From NCBI RefSeq assembly GCF_036373705.1, contig NC_089851.1, forward strand, positions 56,882,497-56,946,496: a stretch of DNA of 64,000 nucleotides, read 5' to 3'. The stretch is from Amia ocellicauda (Eukaryota; Chordata; Actinopteri; Amiiformes; Amiidae). How positions within the stretch are numbered: position 1 is the first letter of the stretch; each line of letters starts with the position of its first letter. The notes beneath the pieces were generated by a model. The model saw nothing but the letters and a program-made list of their open reading frames with translations, was not told where the DNA came from and did not search any database. Positions 54,350 to 64,000 of this stretch are shown here, in pieces. The position numbers were made by a program, and so were the translations under genes.

Positions 54350-57300
54350 TGACAAACGCAGAATTCGGACCGACCAGCCTATTATTTTTTAGACCTAATT
54401 TTGTCTTCATTTAGCTTATTTTCAAGTTATTTAATTTGACGGGCTTGGAATGCAAAGAGACGTACATTTAATGTAGGCTAATGTCTTTATTTTATTAACA
54501 ATAGCAAGGCTATTGGTTTTATTTTATTGTTGTAGCCTATATGCTTGTGAAGAGTTCATTCTGCTGACTAAATAAAATACATTTGTTGGATCATAGTGTT
54601 TGTGTTTTATTGCTGTTTAAATGTAAGCTATTATATGGCTATTTAAAACATATGTCCGATAATTGTTCTATATGACCGGAATTCAGGAATGTTATTGGCC
54701 ATGTTGCCCATAAAAAAAAAAAGGCTAGCACAAACTCTGCTTAGATCACGGTATTCAGATATGAATTCTGTGAGGGAAATTGCAAGAAAACTAATAGTTT
54801 TACCTAATGGAATACAATCCTCAATTAATAGATGCAGAGAAAGTGTCAGCTGTGTAAACATGCGGCAGAGGCAGAAAAAGGAACATGCATTACAACACCT
54901 TGAAGATCAAAGTACATTTATAAAGATACATGAAATGCATTCCATTTTCAGCTCTTTCGAATAAACAGTATTTGAGATGAAAATCAAATCAGAATTTTAC
55001 AGTGCCATTAGTAAACGCCAGCAGAACAGCTATTCATCGGGTAAATGAGATCAGCAATGCTGGACTTCAAGATTGTAATGTGTTCTTGACACAAAATACC
55101 TTTTACTGGAATCCCATCCCTTTCCAGGGATTGGTAGTGGACAGCTCACAGTGGAATGTGTGTCCAGTGATGAGACAGGACAGACTTGTGCTACCCAGAC
55201 AATTGGGCTGTGATTTGATCCAGCTTCTGAAGTATTATCTATACAGACTACTGCCTGTAGTGCTCAATAATTACTATACTACTACTACTACTACTACTAC
55301 TACAACAATTTTACCCAGCATGTGTGCATTTACCTTTTACCCTCAGCCTGCTCCCGCTCCATTTCCAGGTGGGCCAGCAAGGACCTTGCCTTTTTCTGTC
55401 TCCTTAAGATTTCAGACCTATCCCCGTTGATCTCATTTAAAGAAGAAGAATTCTGGCATCTTGTAAGATGTTCCCTCATTCATGGATATATTCTGATGGC
55501 TCTTCTCAGTCTAGTGCCGAGAGAGAAAAAGATAAATTGAGCAAGAGATGCTGACAATTCAAGTCAAGCAGAAGGTAAAAGACAACACTTTAGGTAGTGG
55601 AACAGTGCTCATTATGTAGGCTACAGAAACCTGTTACTGAGCTTGTATTACCTTAGACTTGAAAGAGCAGTCAACCTCGAACCAGGAGCCTGGCCTTTTG
55701 GATAATTCTTTTGGATTCTTAACTTACTGACTGTGGCCCATTCATCTTTGGGATTCCCTTCATTGTCGTACACAGACCCTGTGCTAGTCTTTACTCTGAC
55801 AGGATGAGCACCACATGCCTGCTTTAAGCTGCAAATAGCATTTCAAGCAGTTTTAACACCCCATTATGAGGCCTCATGTTAACAGTTCCTGAGAGGGGAC
55901 AGCCTTGCAAACTGAAGTGTGTCTTAAGCACATGGACTTGTCGGGCTCAACAGTGTGGCAGGGTTTAATTGATTGTGCATGACAGTGATTAATGCATTAA
56001 ATGGGCCAAACAATCTTGCAATAATAATTTTGCTCTTGGGACTTCTTTGCATTTTTGGTTTGGAACAACGCAAGACCGAGTTCTCGAATTGCATAATCTC
56101 TTAGTAGCTCATTCTTATGTGAGGTGGGATTGCATTGCACAATAATAATATCCCCTCTCAAACTCATTAGATAAGTATTTTCTGATTTACCATGCACAAC
56201 GGAAGCTTCCCTGGAGACTCATTAGCCCGTCTCATTTATTTATTTATTTTCTACATTTTATTCCCCCCAGTTTCTTAACTATGGAGCAAAAATGACATTT
56301 TACAGCAACAAGGGGATCTTTGCTGTTTTTCTAAGATGTCCCATGAGATCTGGAAGGCTCAACTGGCTGATTGGTGCAGTTGTCAATTATTTTCTTTGGA
56401 ATTAATGCATCAGGTTTTCACATTTGGAAACTTGACTTGCAACCTTTGTATTCTTTATTTAACAATTTATTGCGAAAGCATTGTAAAGTTTTAGCAGTCA
56501 TTATTATTTAGTTACTTTATCTTCATATGTCTTTTCAATGGTATTTTATTTTAAATCGGAATGCGAATATGATTAGTTTTGGTTTCTCTTGTTTGTAGAA
56601 CTTAACTGTTACGGTCAGATGGAAAATGCAATTAAAATCCTAAAAAACAGCTTTGGTAAGCTTTGGTCCTGTCTTTTAGGTTAGCTTGTATGTACTGCTT
56701 AATAAATATTATAACAAACACAAAGTAAAAACTGCTTTACTGGTCAGACATGTTCCTTTTAGTTATTTATTGATTCCTACCAGTGAAGATTAAAGGACTA
56801 TTGTACTTGAACCATAACAATGCCATTTCCTGTACTGTTTCTTCAAGGGCAGGGAAGTTAAGATGGGCAGAATGTCAGCTAGATTAAAACGCTCCTTCTT
56901 TCAGAGGAGGGCAAGGACACTAAGAAGAGGGTGCATAATTGCAGTGCGACTACTAGTTCCTTATCAGCTTCCTGTGTATTTGACATCTAATAGCTATCCT
57001 CGTCTCCCCTCTACAGTTCAGATTCTTTAAAGTGTGGCAGGGACTAGATTAATGGATGACTGATTACTGCAGAAGGATAACATTGCTGCAAAGGTAACTA
57101 GAAATATGAATAAATAAACTATATCCACGCATGCTCATTTCCCACTCCCTTCCCAGTAGATATTCTTACACAAATGTCTATATAAATAGTTTAAGTTAAT
57201 CCTGGACTTCAATGATTCTCCATTTAAAACTGCTATAATCAAACAGGGCAGACTGTAACATTATTGTGGCTGTGAGGCTGAAACCATTTTATTAGAATTG

Positions 57301-58760
57301 CTTTGTGCAGCTGCTTACCTTGTTGACTGACCATTCACAATTTATAACACTTCACATATGAGGTCCTCCAAAAACATACCTCAATAACTATAATATAATC
57401 CTGATTCAAAAATTCAGGAGATTCAGGTGAAGTCTGAATTTCTAAAAAACAATGTTTTATATAGAGAGGACAAAAGAAAGGTAAGTATTGCATGTAGCAC
57501 AAAAGTTATTTTAAATATTTAAATAGAAGGTCAGTCTTTCAAACAGCAAACACAACATTGTTCTTTCTAGCAGATACAGATACAATCTGCTCAACATAGC
57601 CAACAAAATCATTTCAGATTCTCAGACACAGAAAAATGTACATAAAAGCAACCCAAAAAATAAGCTTCTGCAGCTACTTCTATTCATTAGAAAGAAATGC
57701 CCAGAATCTAAAAAAGGATGTACACTTTGTCTGATCAGTGACAGGAATCATGAGTACCGGTTTGTACGTTTGTTTCCGGTTAAGGGGAACTTTGCAATCC
57801 TGTCCGGTCTCAAAGTTGCCTGGTGACTATTATTGTTATTATTTATTAGTTGACACCATTTCCCAAGGTGAATTACAGTCACCAAATATACAGCTTTAAA
57901 AATAGAGCAAGAGCTATTAAATTACAATTTATTTACCCTTTACCACAATTACAAACCACAAATGCTACATTTAAAAAATAAAATAGCAATATCATGCAAT
58001 AAATTCATATCAACAATCTATTAAAGAAGTAACACTGATACAAAATAAACAGTTGTCATACATATACTACTTTATTCTTAATTTATTTTTTGGGGTGGAA
58101 GTGGATGTACTTTGGGCTACATTAGGCCTGCAAACCACAGAGGGACATGGGGGGTTCAAAGTGGGGGGAGGTTAGCAGTGCATGCAGGTGGCAGGAGGGT
58201 GGATGCAGGGGTTCCATCTGTCCATAGTGTTTTGGATTATTCTGTATTGTAGATTGTGATTTGTTTTGTTGGCATGTTTGCTTAATTACCACAAAAAATA
58301 AATATAAATATTGTTTAAAGAAATTGCTGTTTAATCCTGAATTAATCATTGGCACCCTTGGCACTTAGTGAATTGAACAAACCAGACTATGGGCACTCCA
58401 GCCTAACAAAGGTTCGCCATCCCTGCTCTAGAACTGAGCTTCTGGACACGTGATTCAATTATGACCATCTAAGGCCTGATGCCCTGCCTTTTCCTTCAAT
58501 TATGACATTAGCAGCAGCTTTAATCAGTGGATGATTAACAGCTTGAGTGCTGCCTCCGGTCCCAGTTATGACATCATAAGCGGCAGACGCGTCACATCCC
58601 CACATGCTACAGGGTCAGGACACACTTGCAAGTGCAACAGCGCCAGTGGATACACCGAGCTCAGGATTTGCATCATCCTTCCAGTTGTTTTCATTTGTAT
58701 CACCCATCTCAGCGTGTAGAGGAGCGAATGGAGTAGCTAGCAGTCAGTGAAGAGTAGTCA
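54350..58760. other. Long non-coding stretch
   Basis: No gene recognised in 4.4 kb. It holds an (ACT)n run at about 55,275-55,302 and, near 57,838-57,885, a TTATTTATTAGTTGACACC-type sequence followed by GTGAATTACAGT that resembles an old fish interspersed repeat. Short frames at 54,689 and 55,002 are not recognisable. Confidence 0.5.
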
Positions 58761-58778
58761 GTGACATTTTCATTCAGT

Positions 58779-59892
58779 ATGATGGTGAACTGTGGCAAAT
58801 GGGTGAAACGGTTGTGCCAGCCGGCAAGGAAAGTGACCTTAGTGATGCTGGGTCTGGACAAAGCTGGGAAAACAGTGACTCTGAAAGGAATTTTGCGAGA
58901 AAATCCAGAAGACGTGGCCCCCACCGTGGGCTTCTCCAAAATCGACCTGAAGCAGGGGGACTCCGAGGTGACCATTTTTGACTTGGGTGGGGGCAAGTCG
59001 ATCCGGGGCATCTGGCAAAATTACTACACCGAGTCGCACGGCGTGGTGTTCCTGGTGGACTCCAGCGATGTGGAACGCATGAGTGAGAGCAGGGACACCC
59101 TGGCCGAGGTCCTGAGACACCCGCGCATCGCCGGGAAGCCCGTGCTTGTCCTGGGCAACAAGCAGGACCGCGACGGGGCCTTGAACTCGTCCAGTCTCTC
59201 TCCCTGGAGAAGCTAGTGGACAAGTGTCACTGTACAATCGAGACGTGCTGCGCTGTGATGGACAACAGCATGAATCGGGAGCACCCCGTCAAGAGGGGGC
59301 TGGGCTGGCTGCTCCGCATCATCCACTGCGAATACGCGGCCTTGAACGGAAGGACACGGCCGAGCAGAGGGCCCTGGAGGAGCAGGACAAGCGCGACAGA
59401 GCGGAGCGAGTGCGCCGGGTCCGAGAGGAGCGGGAGCGGAGAGAGAGGGAGGAGGCCGAGCGAGAGGGGAGGGCCGCGCCGGAGGAGCAGGCGGAGGACG
59501 AGGACGGCATCATGTCCAATCCTTTCCAGCCCATCGCTGATGTCATCACTGGCAACGAGGCCAAGCAGAGGACGGAGGCCAAGGAGAGGAAACGGTGCAG
59601 GCGACGGCAGTTCACCTGGCTCCCGGGCCGGCAGACGACGGGGGCAGAGGAGGGGAGCCGTGAGAAGGAGGACAAGCGGAGGAGAGAGGAGGAGAGGGAG
59701 AGGAAGCCGAGGCGGTTCCCCTGGCGCTGGGGCTGGCGCAGGACATGCCCAATGATGACGGGCGAGGCGGAGGAGAGCAGCCCCCGGGAGGCCGACAGCG
59801 CTGTGTACAGTAACTTCACAGCGACTGAGAGTAGACTACAGCAACACGCACCTAAACCAGACCCTGTGGCTGTACATTCAGGAACGTCATAG
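58779..59892 (+). pseudogene. arl13b: ARL13B-like retrocopy, intronless, two frameshifts
   Basis: ARL13B is a ciliary small GTPase of the ARF-like family. Starts [21 protein letters not shown]-box motifs are present: GLDKAGKT (G1), [11 protein letters not shown] (G2 region), [12 protein letters not shown] (G3, with the ARL13-type double glycine) and NKQD (G4). A frameshift near 59,190 breaks the sequence after GALNSS. The next frame reads [10 protein letters not shown] and RGLGWLLRII. A second shift near 59,350 leads to TAEQRALEEQDKRDRAERVR, the coiled-coil region, and MSNPFQPIADVI with a basic tail to 59,892. The parent gene has many introns; none are present here. No poly-A tail or duplication is obvious. 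Could be ARL13A-related. Confidence 0.85.
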
Positions 59893-60596
59893 CATGCAAT
59901 TATTACACATCAACATAAAGAAAGTCTGGAGCTCCGGTTCTGCACAAACTTGAGAAACAAACCCGGTTTTCACACAGCCGGCGTCTTACACACGCAGGCA
60001 ATGTCTATTTGGGTGCTTTATCGCCGGGAACAAAAACGCTCCTGCTGTTGTTTTGGGAGCCACACGGATCCTGTTCACAGCGCTTCTGAATCCGTGTGTA
60101 AAGTATAGCGCCAGTTCATGAGCGTTTCCCCACGACGTTTCCGTTTCGCTCTCCATCTTCCCCCTCACTTCCTGCTCTCGCTGCCACTTCCCGCCAACAA
60201 AACCTTGCATGTCTCTCTAGCTCCGCCGCCCGCCCTTTCACCCGCCAGGCGCTCCGATATATATATCAGCATCAATTAAATAACACTTCCCACAGTGCTT
60301 CATTTAGTTATCCATCAGGAGCCCATCCGAACACTAGTCCAATTATGATTGCCAGGCTGCCCTACATGACCCCCTGGAAAATAAAACTGCAATCAAGTCC
60401 TGAAAAAACATCATTAAACATAGTTTTAAGTGTAATATGGATTTAGTGTTATTGGATTTAATAATATTCAGATTTACAAAGAGTATAACCAAAGTGCACA
60501 TCCATCGCTTCCCTTTTGTATGCCAATATACATATAATATGCAACAAATCGTGCATATGTGTATGTGTATCATATATGCAAGTTAATGTGTGTGTG

Positions 60597-60648
<52 letters not shown>

Positions 60649-61007
60649 CACAGTGTAAATAAGCATAGTGTGTTGTCAGTACTGAAGTGTTTTAGGCTTG
60701 GAACAATCCCTTCAAGTGTTGTCAGATCCAGATTTAAACACAGAATGCATTGTATCGATTTCACAATTTTTATATCACTGTTAAAAGATACCTACGTTAC
60801 TATGTCCAAACAGAGGGGAATGTAGAGCAGAGTAGATTTTATTTAGATTGTTTTTGACATGCCCGGGTTAATTGCTGCATACAGTCTAGTCTTTCTACCA
60901 CCGACCAATACATCTAACTTCTGTACATTGTGTGTTTTGTTTTTGTTCTGTGAAAAGTAGGTAGCCAATCTGGACATACAATCCCCGGATAGAGCACCAT
61001 TATATCA
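59893..61007. other. Non-coding stretch with (TA)n run
   Basis: (TA)n at about 60,599-60,647 next to (TG)n; no gene seen. Confidence 0.6.
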
Positions 61008-61325
61008 GTGGCCCCAGGCAGCCCCTCCTCCGCCTCCCCATCAGCAGATTGCCGAATCTCTGCTCAAGCATCTCGGGCTCAGTCTACTGCACAATCTCGT
61101 GGCAGTGGAACGACAGCGACCTCCGGCACAGAGGTTACAGCTGAGTCGTGGGAGCTTGCAGATGTGGTCGTGCTGCTCCAGCTGTATAGTGAAGAGAGCA
61201 GACAGAGGGAAGAGGAAAGGCAAAGGAAGGAGGATGAGAAATTTGAATGGCTGCTGGCAGTGTTGCAAAGGCAGCATGACGAGAAGATGGAGTTAATGAA
61301 AGCATGTCTTAGACATTTTAAATAA
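61008..61325 (+). CDS. Unidentified 105-aa ORF with charged coiled coil
   Basis: Serine- and alanine-rich N-terminus, then WELADVVVLLQLYSEESRQ and a highly charged helix (REEERQRKEDEKFEWLLAVL) to the stop. The pattern is common in transposon or domesticated-transposon N-terminal regions. No family assigned; may be chance or a fragment. Confidence 0.3.
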   Translation: MAPGSPSSASPSADCRISAQASRAQSTAQSRGSGTTATSGTEVTAESWELADVVVLLQLYSEESRQREEERQRKEDEKFEWLLAVLQRQHDEKMELMKACLRHFK

Positions 61326-61461
61326 TAATAAGTAGTACACATTTATCCATTTGGTCATATATATTGCAGGTAACCAAGCGTACAATTTTATTGGGGAGCT
61401 GCACCACTTTCTTTTTTTAATCTTAATTCTGTTAGCTGTATATATTGTTTTAAATTGAAAA

Positions 61462-61569
61462 CCTTTCCACCCTGTTTCTGATGAAGAGATTAAGGTTTTC
61501 ATGGCCATTCAAATCCTCATGGGCATTAAACAAATCCCCATCATATCACGATCACTGGTCTTCCCATGA
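61462..61569 (+). pseudogene. Possible piggyBac-type transposase fragment
   Basis: A 35-codon frame reads PFHPVSDEEIKVFMAIQILM then GIKQIP before a stop. The EIK-F-A-QILMGI-K-IP pattern resembles the conserved start of the piggyBac/PGBD catalytic domain. No aspartates, terminal repeats or TTAA ends are identified. Confidence 0.35.
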
Positions 61570-64000
61570 AGAGCGGAGAGAAAAATAGCGCAGGCTGCTC
61601 TGGCACTGATGCTGATGTCCCCATTGTCAATGCAAAATCCTGTTCAACCAGCAATTTCCACATGATAATTTCCTTTTTCTTAGGATGCGCATTATATCTA
61701 TTTATTTATTCAATGGTAATTTAACACACACAGCCACTTATTATAAAGTCCTACCTTCTTGTCTGTCACTTATATTATTAAGTAATCTTATTCTGAAACA
61801 AAGCCATAACACGTTTGGAGCTGAAAATGTGTTAAAGGCCTTATTTATCTCCTACTGTTTTCAATGTAATACTTTTATTTCATCATTGTAATGTGTGTTG
61901 GGGCAGATATTGCTCAGGCCTAGTATTATTATTTATTTTGTCTTATTTATTTCTTGGCCGATGCCCTTATCCAGTATTGTGTAAAGACCAAAAGCCAGCT
62001 GTTTCCTACAAAAACCTAGTTGGAGAGTATCAGAATGCCTCATTATAACGGACAGGAAACAGTATTGTTACTACCCAATAGGATCTGGCATGGCTGAGGC
62101 TACTACCAGCATGGCCAATCTTTGCCATCCTACTCCAAATTGTGTTTGATTAATAATTGTTGTGTATCTGTTTGTTCACATTTCTGGAAAAGTAATGCTT
62201 TGAAGTTAAGTTCCCATATTGATGCTGACAGGACAAGTCCTCTCCCACATAAATACCCAATATGTTTTTCATTCAGGGCAATTAAAAACACCTATATGGT
62301 AGGCAAGTTGTAGTGAGGTAATCACACAGGGTGAACCCAGGACAATAGTATGAAAGAGCCCTGTGTTATCCCAGGCTTCTCTGGATGTGCAATAGGAAGC
62401 TGGGTCTCAGTCGTTCTCCTCCTTCCAGCTGGTCAGTCGGGACACCATGTGGCCTCCAGAGCGCCACTGCTCATTGAACCGGCTGCCCGGGTGGCCGAGT
62501 GTCAGCCTGAATTCCCCCAAACCCATCAGAAAAGACCAACCGGTGTTTCTAAATATAAATGCAGCTAGAACACTGCCTAAGACAAACAAATAAATGATAC
62601 ACAATAACAAATACCGAGATACAGACAGAACAAGAACTAAAAAAGAACTGTTCTGAACATTTACAACGTGTTTGTTTCCTTTCAGTCTTTCCCCTCAGTT
62701 GGACAGATTCCTTTCTAAGACCTACAGTCATGTGTGGCTCTACACACAGAAGTTCATGTACATACAAATTACTTGGCTCTCAGTACAAGACTTGAAGATA
62801 TCAATCTGGCCCCTCAGTCAAAACTGATATGTAGATAATTATGAATTAGACCCTAATAAAACACATAAGTGATGTGTCTAATGTAAAATGCAAATATGCT
62901 CAACAGACCCTGAAAGGGACTCATGGATCTGATGAGGCTGTATCATTGAAATGAATAAAAAATTCTGTAGTTATTGAATTTTACTTTAAAGCTTTTACAG
63001 CTCTGATGTCAGGTATGGTTGATCCCAAAATTATGACATTGCTAATACCTTTTGTTTTAATATTAATATGAATTAATATTCCACTTAGGCAATTAGTTAG
63101 GCAATGTACCCTGATTATATTAAAAAACAATATTTAATTTTTTACTGGCTGTTAGATATCACCTGTTGCAGGGCAGCACCACTCATCCCATTGGGATGGC
63201 TAATGGGAAAGAATGAGTTACAGTGGCAGTTTTAGGGTTAAATGTTAAATTATGGGATAATATCGAAATGCCCTTATAGCATATACCTGCATTTAAAATA
63301 ACAAAACTGTTTTTATGTTCTGGTATGATTTGTATTTTGTATTACAGCTATTTAGAAATAAACAAATACATTTTGTCTCCAGGGGTGGGGACCTGGGTGG
63401 TCCACAGAAATGTTTGTACTGTATTTGGAAAACACTTAGTAGAATGGAATTGGCAGGAAATAGGTCACAAACGCTGTCATGTTCCTTAAATAACTGTAAC
63501 AATACATATTATTGAATGTTATAGTATCCTGTATTAAAGTTTGTGTTGGAATTCTGGTATATTCTATGTGAATTTGAGGGAAAACATACAGTAAATTATA
63601 TCAGTTGATCCTTCAGGGTGGAAGAAAATCAGGACAATAATTTCTTCTTGTGTACAAGACACTCAATTTGTAAGTTGAGTATTACATGTACACTTTCATG
63701 AATACTCACACATATAGGCCAGTGTGTTCCTAATCCATTTTCCATGTTGATCATATTTGATGGGCATGAATCACGCAGAATGGTTTTATTAAATTACCCA
63801 TAAGTCTCCCTTATTATACCTCATTTTGCCCTTGCACAAAGGTGTGTTTTGTGTTGCAATGTTCAGGAATACGTACAAGAATCTGTCTAGAGAACAACAG
63901 TCAAGCATTGTAGTAAGTTTGAATTAATAATGACTTGTAAAATGCCTAGTGTCACTTCTGCTGTGTCCTTGGTGGTCATGTAAGAGGGACAATTGTGCAT
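61570..64000. other. Non-coding stretch to the window end
   Basis: AT-rich. TTATTTATTTCTTGGCCGAT followed by GCCCTTATCCAG near 61,943-61,975 resembles a repeat core widespread in fish genomes. No gene seen. Confidence 0.5.

Noticed and set aside
59319-59819. Minus-strand 166-aa frame over the ARL13B-like copy
   Set aside because: Antisense of the charged coiled-coil region; high GC lowers stop frequency.
60559-60825. 88-aa frame with repeated IY residues
   Set aside because: Translation of a (TA)n microsatellite.

Overview
The window is vertebrate nuclear DNA, most likely from a ray-finned fish. It has tandem nuclear tRNA clusters, two Tc1/mariner elements of a type common in fish, a Tx1-type LINE, a retroviral provirus, a Polinton/Maverick (adintovirus-like) element, and broken copies of two animal genes (SMYD5-like and ARL13B-like). 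Open reading frames are short or interrupted, GT-AG introns are visible, and there is no bacterial gene organisation. I cannot name the species.

Layout. 1-9,660: an amplified block of a roughly 142-bp minisatellite interleaved with a cassette of tRNA-Asn(GTT), tRNA-Thr(TGT), an (AAAAC)n tract and tRNA-Thr(AGT), present five times in varying completeness. 9,665-11,510: a second tandem cassette, about 904 bp twice, of tRNA-Leu(CAG), tRNA-Asp(GTC) and tRNA-Ser(AGA). 12,818-14,039 and 20,478-21,698: two near-identical Tc1/mariner elements with TA target duplications; the second has an uninterrupted 346-aa transposase with DD36E spacing. 15,735-19,400: five exons of a SMYD5-like gene with internal exons missing and a frameshift.

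23,917-45,037: a degenerate retroviral provirus on the minus strand, bounded by LTRs and a GTAG duplication. It carries remnants of integrase and envelope, a primer-binding site resembling tRNA-Ser(GCT), and a polypurine tract. A 14.85-kb Polinton (28,825-43,673, terminal inverted repeats of about 0.7 kb) lies inside it. The left arm is read rightwards: unknown ORF, integrase, penton, pX-like, major capsid protein and protease. The right arm is read leftwards: two small structural-type ORFs, packaging ATPase, protein-primed DNA polymerase B, a short ORF and a candidate four-exon spliced gene at 41,606-42,187. Most Polinton genes are broken.

45,042-48,350: an old Tc1-like element split by a 492-bp non-autonomous hAT element with a perfect 8-bp duplication. 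48,360-53,700: a minus-strand Tx1-type LINE with ORF1, RT and C-terminal domains but almost no endonuclease. 54,056-54,340: hAT-like C-terminal remnant. 58,779-59,892: an intronless, frameshifted ARL13B-like retrocopy. 61,462-61,569: possible piggyBac fragment. Remaining stretches are AT-rich non-coding DNA with simple repeats.

The most novel signal is the spliced open reading frame in the Polinton right arm: four short exons, three GT-AG introns, constant phase 1, a TATA-like box upstream and an alternative in-phase last exon.
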